The notes under the pieces were generated by a model. The model searched no databases, was not told the origin of the DNA, and saw only the letters and a program-made list of their open reading frames with translations. From Bacteroidota bacterium (GTDB taxonomy: Bacteria > Bacteroidota > Bacteroidia > Chitinophagales > Chitinophagaceae), in the NCBI GenBank assembly GCA_947461125.1, contig CANHHX010000005.1, positions 1 to 58,421 on the forward strand: a stretch of 58,421 nt of DNA, written 5' to 3'. The position numbers were made by a program, and so were the translations under genes. Shown piece by piece: positions 1 through 8,110 of this stretch (positions are counted from its first letter, which is position 1; each line of letters begins with the position of its first letter).

Positions 1-36
1 AAAGATAATGCCAATACAAGATGCAACTAAGTTCTT

Positions 37-44
37 TACCTTTG
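37..44 (+). promoter_or_regulatory. Candidate -7 promoter element (TACCTTTG)
   Basis: The octamer matches the Bacteroidota primary sigma -7 consensus TAnnTTTG and lies 17 bases before the ATG of the DegT aminotransferase. No clear TTTG -33 element is seen at the expected distance, so this is a -7-only prediction. Confidence 0.4.
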
Positions 45-61
45 CAGTCTAAACATAGTAT

Positions 62-1258
62 ATGCCAGGATTTGAATTTTTTGGTGACGAAGAAAGAAAA
101 GAAGTGAATGAGGTTTTAGAAACCGGAATATTAATGCGTTATGGGTTTGATGGCCCCCGAAAAGGTATCTGGAAATCAAAAGAATTGGAAACCGCTGTAA
201 CGCAGGTTTTTGGTTGTAATCATGCGCAACTGACTTCTAGTGGTACTGCTGCACTTACAACAGCAATGGCAGCACTTGGTGTTGGTGTTGGGGACGAAGT
301 AATCATGCCAGCATTTACTTTTGTAGCAAGTTTTGAAGCCATATTAAGCGTTGGTGCCGTGCCCGTATTAGTGGATATTGACGAAACCTTAACCCTAGAC
401 CCGGCCGCTGTTAAAGCTGCAATAACACCCAAAACAAAATGTGTGATGCCCGTGCATATGTGCGGCAGCATGGCCGATATGGATGCGCTTCAACAAATTT
501 GTACCGACCACAATTTAATATTATTAGAAGATGCTTGTCAGAGTATTGGCGGCACGTATAAAGGAAAAAAATTAGGTACCATTGGAGCTGCTGGAACTTT
601 TTCTTTTGACTTTGTAAAAACAATTACATGCGGTGAAGGTGGTGTGGTTATGACAAACGATAAAGACGTGTACACCAAGTGTGATGCCTACACCGATCAT
701 GGTCATGACCACCTTGGCGTAGACCGCGGTGCCGACCTGCATCCGTTTATTGGATACAATTTTAGAATCAGTGAACTGCACGCTGCCGTTGGCTTAGCGC
801 AAATTAAAAAGCTCGATACTTTTTTAGCCATCCAACGAAAAAATAACAAATTATTACGTAGTTATTTAGAACAAGTGCCGGGTATTCAATTTAGATCAGT
901 ACCTGATGAAGCAGGCGATAGCTGTAGTTTTTTATCTTGGATGCTTCCCACAGAAGCTGGTACTAAGGCTGCGATCGAGTCATTGAAAGAAGCAGGGGTT
1001 TTTGCAGGTAACTTTTACTGGTATGCAAATAACTGGCACTATATTACCAAGTGGGATCATTTAAAAAATGCTATAACACTGAACCGTTTAAATGATGCTC
1101 AAGCAAACGCTTTGTTAGGGTTACAAACACAGTCTTTTGCAAAAAGTGACGCCATTATGAGCCGAACTGTTTCTACGGCCATTAGTTTACTTTGGACAGA
1201 AGAACAAATAAAAGAGAAGGGCGAAAAAATGTTAGCAGCGATTACCAAAGCATTATAA
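62..1258 (+). CDS. DegT/DnrJ/EryC1/StrS family PLP-dependent aminotransferase
   Basis: The 398-residue protein has the fold-type I layout of sugar aminotransferases. TSSGTAAL near residue 58 fits the phosphate-binding loop, LLEDACQSIGG near 154 carries the cofactor Asp, and FDFVKTITCGEGG holds the probable Schiff-base Lys186. Members of this family usually transaminate keto-sugars for surface polysaccharides or antibiotics. The substrate cannot be read from sequence, and no other sugar genes are adjacent. It is followed after 17 bases by rpoN and is probably co-transcribed with it. The start is the ATG just behind the -7 element. Family assignment is firm; specific function is open. Confidence 0.9.
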   Translation: MPGFEFFGDEERKEVNEVLETGILMRYGFDGPRKGIWKSKELETAVTQVFGCNHAQLTSSGTAALTTAMAALGVGVGDEVIMPAFTFVASFEAILSVGAVPVLVDIDETLTLDPAAVKAAITPKTKCVMPVHMCGSMADMDALQQICTDHNLILLEDACQSIGGTYKGKKLGTIGAAGTFSFDFVKTITCGEGGVVMTNDKDVYTKCDAYTDHGHDHLGVDRGADLHPFIGYNFRISELHAAVGLAQIKKLDTFLAIQRKNNKLLRSYLEQVPGIQFRSVPDEAGDSCSFLSWMLPTEAGTKAAIESLKEAGVFAGNFYWYANNWHYITKWDHLKNAITLNRLNDAQANALLGLQTQSFAKSDAIMSRTVSTAISLLWTEEQIKEKGEKMLAAITKAL

Positions 1259-1275
1259 TTACTTGAATTTCACGG

Positions 1276-2760
1276 ATGTCTTTAAGTCAATCTTTTCAAC
1301 AAAAATTATTACAAAAGCTATCTCCGCAACAGATTCAGCTGATGAAACTATTGCAGGTACCTACGGCTAATTTGGAAGAGAGAATTCAATCTGAACTAGA
1401 AGAAAATCCTGCACTTGAAATGGCGGAGGGAGAAAAAGAAATTGAATTTGGGGAAGAAGTCGATAATGAATTCGATGCTGAAATACCAGATGATGAGCCC
1501 GCTCCCTTAGATGAATACGAGCCTTCTGATGAAACCGAATTTATTGTAGATGATGATGGTGAAATTGCAGACTATAAGTTAAAAGATGACAATTATCCTG
1601 AAATGGATGATAATGCAGTGATCCCCATTAAAATTGAAACCAGCTTTCATGAATTATTAACCGATCAACTAGGGATGCTGGAACTTGATGAGCGCGAATA
1701 TACGATTGCAGAACAAGTTTTAGGAAGTTTAGACGACGATGGTTACTTGCGCAGAGCGCTAAGTTCAATTGCAGATGATTTAGCATTTAGACAGGGTATC
1801 GAAGTTTCAGAAAAAGAAATTGAAAAAATAGTTTTACGTATTCAAGATTTTGATCCTGCGGGTATTGGCGCGAGAGATTTACAAGAATGTCTTTTGCTTC
1901 AGTTAAAAAGAAAAAAATCAGAAGGCAAATCGGTGCAATTAGCCCTTACGATTCTTACAAAATATTTTGATGAGTTTACTAAAAAGCACTACGAAAAAAT
2001 CCAACGTCAACTTGATTTAAGTGACGCAGAAATTAAAGAAGTAGTGGGTCAGATTATAAAATTAAATCCCAAGCCAGGTGGTAATTTTACAAATATTGAT
2101 AAGGCACAAACCTATATCATTCCGGATTTTTATGTGCTCAATAATGGAGGTCAATTAGAGCTCACTTTAAATGGTAAAAATGCCCCAGAACTTCGTGTAA
2201 GTGAGGGTTATAGAGATATGCTAAAGGAGTATGAGAAAGGCAGTAAAAAAGATCCACGTCAAAAAGAAGCAGTACTTTTTATCAAACAAAAAATCGATGC
2301 AGCCAAGTGGTTTATTGATATGATTGAACAGCGTCAGGCAACGCTTACCAGTACCATGAAGGCGATATTGCTGCACCAACAAGCCTTTTTTTTATCGGGC
2401 GATGAAACAGTATTAAAGCCCATGATTTTAAAAGATATTGCGCTTCAAACAGGACTAGATATTTCTACTGTAAGTAGGGTTGCTAATAGTAAGTTTGTTC
2501 AAACGGAGTATGGCACATTCAGGCTTAAATTCTTTTTCAGCGAATCATTAAGCACCGATAGTGGAGAAGAAGTAAGCACCCGAGAAGTTAAAAAAATATT
2601 AAGTGAACTCATTGAATCTGAGGAAAAACAATTTCCACTCAGCGATGAGATTTTAACAGATATGTTACAACAAAAAGGGTATAATATTGCAAGAAGAACT
2701 GTGGCAAAATACAGAGAGCAATTGCATATACCCGTTGCGCGTTTACGAAAAGAATTATAA
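1276..2760 (+). CDS. rpoN: RNA polymerase sigma-54 factor
   Basis: The 494-residue protein has the sigma-54 domain order. The Gln/Leu-rich activator-interacting region I is at residues 1-50 (QKLSPQQIQLMKLLQ). A very acidic region II follows at about 50-115. The core-binding and HTH regions come next, and the RpoN box ARRTVAKYRE sits near the C terminus. It directs transcription from -24/-12 promoters with AAA+ activators; no such activator gene is in this window. Length is normal for the family. It lies 17 bases behind an aminotransferase, and its stop is 4 bases before the next ATG, suggesting a three-gene operon. Confidence 0.97.
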   Translation: MSLSQSFQQKLLQKLSPQQIQLMKLLQVPTANLEERIQSELEENPALEMAEGEKEIEFGEEVDNEFDAEIPDDEPAPLDEYEPSDETEFIVDDDGEIADYKLKDDNYPEMDDNAVIPIKIETSFHELLTDQLGMLELDEREYTIAEQVLGSLDDDGYLRRALSSIADDLAFRQGIEVSEKEIEKIVLRIQDFDPAGIGARDLQECLLLQLKRKKSEGKSVQLALTILTKYFDEFTKKHYEKIQRQLDLSDAEIKEVVGQIIKLNPKPGGNFTNIDKAQTYIIPDFYVLNNGGQLELTLNGKNAPELRVSEGYRDMLKEYEKGSKKDPRQKEAVLFIKQKIDAAKWFIDMIEQRQATLTSTMKAILLHQQAFFLSGDETVLKPMILKDIALQTGLDISTVSRVANSKFVQTEYGTFRLKFFFSESLSTDSGEEVSTREVKKILSELIESEEKQFPLSDEILTDMLQQKGYNIARRTVAKYREQLHIPVARLRKEL

Positions 2761-2764
2761 CAGC

Positions 2765-3415
2765 ATGACAACAAATACGCCTTCAATAACGCATCCCATC
2801 CTTCGCTTTTTGGCGCAAGTTGTTTCCTATGTATTACATCCGCTGTTTATACCTACTTATATATTTTTATTACTCATGACGCTTTTTCCGTATGAGTTTG
2901 CTGGTATTACACCTTGGCAGTTAAAACTACGCTTGTTTAGTGTTTTTTGGATGACTGCGTTTTTTCCTGCCTTTGCTGTTTTTTTATTGTGGCGCTTAAA
3001 ATTTTCGGAGAGTATTTATTTACGTACCCAAAAAGAACGCATCATCCCTTATATTATTACTATGTTTTTTTATTGGTGGATGCATTATTTAAGTAGAAAT
3101 TTTACGGATCAACCGGCTGTTTTACAGTTTTTTTATACGGGCATTTTTATGGCAACCTCGGTAGGACTTATCGCAAACAATTTTTATAAAATTAGTTTGC
3201 ATGGGATTGGTATGGGCGGAGCAAGTATGGCTGTTGTTTTATTTGCATTTTATTACCATCAGCCCATGGGTCTTGTGATTGCTGGCGTTTTATTACTTAC
3301 AGGCATCGTAGCAACTAGCAGACTGTATATTTCAGATCATTCCCAAAAAGAAGTGTATATGGGATTACTGGTAGGCGCCCTTTGTCAAGCCGCCTCTTAT
3401 TTCTTTGTGATGTAG
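2765..3415 (+). CDS. PAP2-like integral membrane protein
   Basis: A 216-residue protein with about six hydrophobic segments. The start is the ATG at 2765; the frame is open further upstream, but that part overlaps the end of rpoN. The layout resembles membrane proteins of the PAP2 phosphatase superfamily in Bacteroidota, with LYISDHSQKEVYMGLLVG near the C terminus fitting the end of that fold (His followed by a conserved GxxxG-like helix). The full PAP2 phosphatase signature KxxxxxxRP / PSGH is not evident, so catalytic activity is doubtful. It is probably co-transcribed with rpoN. The name is a fold-level guess. Confidence 0.6.
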   Translation: MTTNTPSITHPILRFLAQVVSYVLHPLFIPTYIFLLLMTLFPYEFAGITPWQLKLRLFSVFWMTAFFPAFAVFLLWRLKFSESIYLRTQKERIIPYIITMFFYWWMHYLSRNFTDQPAVLQFFYTGIFMATSVGLIANNFYKISLHGIGMGGASMAVVLFAFYYHQPMGLVIAGVLLLTGIVATSRLYISDHSQKEVYMGLLVGALCQAASYFFVM

Positions 3416-3476
3416 ATAGCATTTTAATGCCATATTTATACGACTTTTGCAGCGCAAATCAATAAAAACCCTCACT

Positions 3477-5804
3477 ATGTGGTACTCATTAGGTCAATCG
3501 ATTATAAAACGTCGCGTTCTTCTATTGGTTATTTTATTAGTAACTACCTGTTTTATGGGGTACCACGCTTCAAAAGTGTCGCTCAGTTACGAATTCACAA
3601 GAGCTATTCCAACGGACAATCCCAAATACCAAGATTATCAAACTTTTTTGAAACGTTTTGGCACAGATGGCAATACCATGGTTGTGGGTTTTGAAACAGA
3701 TCAATTTTACGAGAAGTCTTATTTTAATGCGGTTGCTAAATTGCAAAAAACAATTAAGAGCCTAAGTGGTGTAACAGCCATACTCAATATTCCAGATGTT
3801 GTTAATCTAGTAAATGACACGGCTGCTGCTCAGTTTACATCGGTAAAAATATTTACTCCTCCCTATACGAATCAAGCAAGTTTGGATAGTGCTACAACTA
3901 TTTTTAAATCCCTCCCTTTTTACAAAACATTGCTTTATAGTCCAACTTCCAATGCTTATTTGATGGGGGTTTCACTTGATGGTGCAATTATCAATTCTAA
4001 AAATAGATCAGCCCTCATTTATGAAATCAATAAGGCCATTCAAACATTTGAAAAAGAAACAAACTCAACAGTTCGCCTAAGTGGACTGCCTTATATAAGA
4101 ACCATTGTTGCTGATAGAATTAAAAAGGAGATGAATATCTTTTTAATTGCCTCTTTTGTCTTGTCCGCTTTAACCTTACTATTGTTTTTTAGATCCATCA
4201 GTGCTATGGTTATGAGTATGGTAGTGGTTGCAATAGGCGTAGTATGGAGCCTAGGAACAGTTGTTTTATTTGGTTATAAAATAACATTATTAACAGCGCT
4301 CATCCCACCACTTGTGGTGGTGATTGGTATTCCCAATTGCATTTACTTTTTTAATAAATACCATACTGCCTTTTTAGAATTAAAAGATAAGGACAAAGCC
4401 ATTATTACGATGGTTGGCCGAATGGGTATTGTAACCCTGTTTTGTAATATAGCTGCTGCTATTGGATTTGCTGTTTTTGCTTTAACAAAGAGCGCCCTCT
4501 TAAAAGAGTTTGGACTCGTTGCAGGCATCAATATCATGGTGTTGTTTTTTATATCGCTTGTGTTCATACCCGCTGTACTGAGTTATTTGCCAGCGCCTAA
4601 GCCAAAGCATACACGTTATCTTGATAATAAAGTTTTAGAAAAATTATTGGTAAAAATTGAGCGCTGGACATTCAATCACGCAAAATGGGTATATGGCGTA
4701 ACCATTGTAATTACCGTTTTTGCACTCATTGGAATGAGTAGGTTAAAATCGGAAGGATTTATAGTGGATGATCTTCCAAAACAAGATAAAATTTATACCG
4801 ATCTTAAATGGTTTGAAAAGAATTTTGGCGGTGTAATGCCACTTGAAATTATGGTGGATACCAAAAAGAAAAATGGCTTACTTCGCACCACCGGACCTAT
4901 TTCAAAAATAGAAGAGTTGTCTGTGTACATAGCTGAGCATCCGGAAACAGCTAGACCCCTTTCTTTTGTAGAGGGATTGAAATTTGCAAAGCAGGCTTAC
5001 TATGATGGAGATACTTTAAGTTATGACATTCCTTATGAGGGTGACCTCGCCTTTATGGGCCCTTATTTAAAGTCACCAGCAACAAAAGATTCGAGTGTTC
5101 AGGTTAAAAAAGAAGGGGTGGCTAAACTGCTCAATAGTTTTATGGATAGTGCAAAGCAGGTAGCGCGCATCAGTGTAAACATGAAAGATATTGGAAGTGC
5201 TAAGCTACCTGTCTTGATTAAAGATTTTGAAACAAAAGCCAATGAAATTTTTGATACGGCGCATTATAAAGTAACTTTTACGGGCAGTACGATTACATTT
5301 TTAGAAGGCTCTAGTTTTATTATTAAAGGCCTACAAGAAAGTATCATTTGGGCTTTTTTACTGATTGCACTTTGTATGCTTTATTTGTTTAGATCTATTC
5401 GAATTTTACTTTGCTCTCTCATTCCAAATGTTATTCCACTTGTTATTACAGCAGGGGTAATGGGTTGGGCTGGTATTGCATTAAAACCTTCTACAGTATT
5501 AATATTTAGCATTGCGCTAGGTATTGCAATCGATGTAACCATTCGTTTTTTGATCAATTACAAACAAGAATTACCCCATTATAATAACCAGGTAGCTCCA
5601 ACGCTTGTCCAAACCATCAAGCATACAGGTATAAGTATCATTTATACTTCACTTGTACTGATAGCTGGTTTTATTATCTTTTGTATCAGTGATTTTGGCG
5701 GGACCAAGGCACTAGGTTGGCTTACCTCTTTAACCCTTGTAGTAGGTACTTTAACCAATTTGATCCTTTTACCGGTAATGATTTTACATTTTCAAAAGAA
5801 ATAA
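3477..5804 (+). CDS. RND/MMPL family (HAE3-like) efflux transporter
   Basis: The 775-residue inner-membrane protein shows the duplicated RND layout. TM1 (RRVLLLVILLVTTCFMGY) is followed by a large periplasmic loop, then five TM helices (about residues 225-380), a second TM/periplasmic-loop unit and a final TM block from about residue 620. It is shorter than AcrB-type pumps and fits the MMPL/HAE3 class, which exports lipids or hydrophobic molecules. The ATG at 3477 is preferred over an upstream in-frame TTG because TM1 follows directly. There is no adjacent membrane-fusion or TolC gene. The substrate is unknown. Confidence 0.88.
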   Translation: MWYSLGQSIIKRRVLLLVILLVTTCFMGYHASKVSLSYEFTRAIPTDNPKYQDYQTFLKRFGTDGNTMVVGFETDQFYEKSYFNAVAKLQKTIKSLSGVTAILNIPDVVNLVNDTAAAQFTSVKIFTPPYTNQASLDSATTIFKSLPFYKTLLYSPTSNAYLMGVSLDGAIINSKNRSALIYEINKAIQTFEKETNSTVRLSGLPYIRTIVADRIKKEMNIFLIASFVLSALTLLLFFRSISAMVMSMVVVAIGVVWSLGTVVLFGYKITLLTALIPPLVVVIGIPNCIYFFNKYHTAFLELKDKDKAIITMVGRMGIVTLFCNIAAAIGFAVFALTKSALLKEFGLVAGINIMVLFFISLVFIPAVLSYLPAPKPKHTRYLDNKVLEKLLVKIERWTFNHAKWVYGVTIVITVFALIGMSRLKSEGFIVDDLPKQDKIYTDLKWFEKNFGGVMPLEIMVDTKKKNGLLRTTGPISKIEELSVYIAEHPETARPLSFVEGLKFAKQAYYDGDTLSYDIPYEGDLAFMGPYLKSPATKDSSVQVKKEGVAKLLNSFMDSAKQVARISVNMKDIGSAKLPVLIKDFETKANEIFDTAHYKVTFTGSTITFLEGSSFIIKGLQESIIWAFLLIALCMLYLFRSIRILLCSLIPNVIPLVITAGVMGWAGIALKPSTVLIFSIALGIAIDVTIRFLINYKQELPHYNNQVAPTLVQTIKHTGISIIYTSLVLIAGFIIFCISDFGGTKALGWLTSLTLVVGTLTNLILLPVMILHFQKK

Positions 5805-5850
5805 AATAGGCATTAACTCTCTTATCATGTATTCAAGCTTGTAAACCGTT

Positions 5851-6993
5851 TTATTGTAAAACTGCTGCCAATGTTTTTTCTAGGTCTTCCCCTCTTAAAC
5901 TACTTGCAATAATTTTGCCGGAAGGATCAATTAATACATTAAATGGAATGCCATCGAATCCATATAGAGGAACCATAGTAGATTCCCATTGTTTTAAATC
6001 ACTTACATGCTTCCAAGTTAATCCATCGTTTTTTATTGCTTTTATCCAAGCTTCTTTGTCATTGTCTAACGACACGCCTACAACGGTAAAATTTTTATTT
6101 TTAAACTTATTATAAGCAGCTACTACATTTGGATTTTCTTGTCTACATGGACCACACCAGCTAGCCCAAAAATCAACGAGTACATATTGGCCTTTTAAGG
6201 AAGACAAGGAAAATGATTTACCATTTGTGTCAGGTAAAACAATTTCAGGTGCCTGCTTATTTAATAATGCATAGGTGTTGCCTGTGTTTGGTGCAGCTTG
6301 TTGAACTGTCATGAGCGCTTTAATTTTAGCAAGCCCCGTATGTTCTTTAAACTTGGTAGTAGCTTTTTCTACAAGTTGTTTAACGGCCTCTTCTGGCATC
6401 GTTCTAGTTGCCATACCAATGGCATAATAGATAGCAGCAGGACTTTTTGAACTATTAATAAATTCATTAACGATATTGTTGATAGACACAAGCTCGTTGT
6501 CTCTTTTTTGAGTTAAAACTTGTATTAAACTATCGCTACCCGACTGCTGTTTTACGTTTTCTAGTGTATTAAAAACCACCATCAATGAGGAGTCTGCTGC
6601 GGTATATTTTGCAAATAAAGTTTGAAGACTTTTACTAGCATCAGACGCTTCAATTTCGTATTTTTTAGGTTGGTTTACATCTATATTGACGCGAATATTA
6701 TTATCGTCATTGATTAGTAATACTTCGGGCCCTTTCTCTAAACTTAGTCTGTATAAGCCTTCTTCTAGGGCAGTGGCGCTTAATTCAAATTTTCCATTTG
6801 CTTGTAAAGTAGCTGAATCAAGTATCAAAGGTTCTGATCCTGCAAAAGGTAGTTCTTGCAAGTATATTTTTTGGTTACCTCCATTAGTTACTTTTCCACT
6901 TATGGTAAAGCTGCCGTATTTTTTTTCGGCACAGCTTAATAAAATAGTGGCTGCAATTAGAGAGACACTAATTGTTTTTTTCATGATTGACAT
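5851..6993 (-). CDS. TlpA-like thioredoxin-fold lipoprotein with DUF4369-type N-terminal domain
   Basis: The 380-residue precursor has a lipoprotein signal ending in the lipobox LLSC. An N-terminal beta-rich region (about residues 28-130) resembles DUF4369, followed by a helical linker. The C-terminal TlpA/ResA-type thioredoxin domain carries the redox motif WCGPC in VDFWASWCGPCRQE. Such proteins are periplasmic disulfide reductases or oxidoreductases common in Bacteroidota. A second in-frame ATG at 6984 gives the cleaner MKKT signal start and is equally plausible. The gene converges on the RND transporter with a 46-base gap. Confidence 0.9.
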   Translation of the reverse strand: MSIMKKTISVSLIAATILLSCAEKKYGSFTISGKVTNGGNQKIYLQELPFAGSEPLILDSATLQANGKFELSATALEEGLYRLSLEKGPEVLLINDDNNIRVNIDVNQPKKYEIEASDASKSLQTLFAKYTAADSSLMVVFNTLENVKQQSGSDSLIQVLTQKRDNELVSINNIVNEFINSSKSPAAIYYAIGMATRTMPEEAVKQLVEKATTKFKEHTGLAKIKALMTVQQAAPNTGNTYALLNKQAPEIVLPDTNGKSFSLSSLKGQYVLVDFWASWCGPCRQENPNVVAAYNKFKNKNFTVVGVSLDNDKEAWIKAIKNDGLTWKHVSDLKQWESTMVPLYGFDGIPFNVLIDPSGKIIASSLRGEDLEKTLAAVLQ

Positions 6994-7049
6994 ATTGATT
7001 AATAATTAGTTGGTTAATTTTTTTATGAGTATATCGCTTACTTTGTTTT

Positions 7050-7331
7050 TTAAACATCTACTAATTGAGGTAACATTTTAGAGGCCGCAAGTTCTCTATA
7101 ATCAATTCCCTTTTCATTTAAAAAGGATTTTAGAGGACCTAGTGTAGTGTGATGAGAAATCTGATATCTTTTTGGAATACTACCCGGATGGCCGATAGTG
7201 ATGGGGCTGATGTGGGTATTGCGCGCCGCGCCAAAGGTTGTAGCATCGGCACTAAATAGCTTGCTGTTGGTAGCTAGCTGTGCGTTTACTTCTAACCCGA
7301 TAACTGCTTCATATTGTTTGCCTTCGGTCAT
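7050..7331 (-). pseudogene. gatB remnant (N-terminal fragment with internal deletion)
   Basis: The 93-residue frame begins MTEGKQYEAVIGLEVNAQL and continues through FGAARNTHISPITIGHPG, which matches the N terminus of GatB (amidotransferase subunit B, usually about 480 residues). The next residues, PKRYQISHHTT, match the GatB segment PKGYQISQ that normally lies about 35-40 residues further on, so an in-frame internal deletion is inferred. The tail after that is not recognised as GatB and ends at a stop. The usually conserved His of LEVHAQL is Asn here. The kinase, amidotransfer and tail domains are all missing, so it cannot act as GatB. The ATG at 7331 is preferred over an upstream TTG. Confidence 0.75.
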
Positions 7332-7380
7332 CTCAGACAAAAATAAGACTAGTTACCGGGTTATCGTACAATTGATAAGC

Positions 7381-8058
7381 TTATATATTAGCCTTCTTTA
7401 CTTTTTTTGGAATTTTGACACTCACGTCTTTAGACTTACCATCGCGTGTTAACTTAACACTTAGAGTATTTCCGGCTTCCATTGTTGCCGCTATTTCTTG
7501 AAGGGCAGTAACGTCTTTAATTTCTTTTCCATCAATAGCTGTGATGATATCATTTTTTGTGATACCTGCTTTTGCAGCTGGAGAACCTTCTGTAACCTCT
7601 AACACTTTTGCACCTGCACCTTCCGTTAGGTCTTCGATACTGATTCCGATTTTTGGGCCATCATCAAATAATGAAAGTGCAAAATTCTCACCCATTTTGC
7701 TCATATCAAGTGGCATGCCTTTTACGATTTTTAGTTCGCCAACTTTTCCATCTAATTTAGGAAGTGGGGCACTCATGTCATCAGATTTGAACATCATCAC
7801 TTTTGGAATGTTAGTTACTTTTGGAATACCAGGCATACTACCCATTAATTCTGGTAAATTAACCCCATCAACGGGCTGGCCATTAATGGTAACTTTTCCA
7901 TTTTCTATAATGACAGTCATTTTTTGAGGGCCATCGGCCTTCCCATGAATAATGGTGGTGTCTATTTTTCTCCCAATGACTATTTTTTTCTCTTCTTGTG
8001 CGCTAGCGGTTGTTGCGATTAAGCAGCCTGCTGTAAATAATGCAATAATTTTGTTCAT
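7381..8058 (-). CDS. Secreted PDZ-domain protein
   Basis: The 225-residue protein has a Sec signal peptide (MNKIIALFTAGCLIATTASAQ). A low-complexity Gly/Pro/Met-rich central part follows. One PDZ domain covers about residues 130-215: IGISIED, then EGSPAAKAGITKNDIITAID (the typical carboxylate-binding and beta-strand region). No protease domain accompanies the PDZ, so it probably acts as a periplasmic binding or adaptor protein. It is downstream of alaS on the same strand, with its own candidate promoter between them. Confidence 0.85.
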   Translation of the reverse strand: MNKIIALFTAGCLIATTASAQEEKKIVIGRKIDTTIIHGKADGPQKMTVIIENGKVTINGQPVDGVNLPELMGSMPGIPKVTNIPKVMMFKSDDMSAPLPKLDGKVGELKIVKGMPLDMSKMGENFALSLFDDGPKIGISIEDLTEGAGAKVLEVTEGSPAAKAGITKNDIITAIDGKEIKDVTALQEIAATMEAGNTLSVKLTRDGKSKDVSVKIPKKVKKANI

Positions 8059-8080
8059 GATTTTGGTTTTTTTATATGCT

Positions 8081-8088
8081 CAAATATA
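8081..8088 (-). promoter_or_regulatory. Candidate -7 element (TATATTTG on minus strand)
   Basis: The octamer matches TAnnTTTG and lies 22 bases upstream of the ATG of the PDZ protein, in the gap after alaS. No -33 element was recognised. Confidence 0.4.
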
Positions 8089-8110
8089 TTTTTTTACGCT
8101 CATTAAAGGC

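Noticed and set aside
3656-3680. A TGGCAC sequence resembling a sigma-54 -24 element, considered because rpoN is in the window
   Set aside because: It lies inside the RND transporter coding sequence and has no TTGC -12 box at the right spacing.
7375-7384. 10-base palindrome ATAAGCTTAT at the end of the PDZ gene
   Set aside because: It spans a stop codon, has no T-run on the needed side, and is likely by chance in AT-rich sequence.
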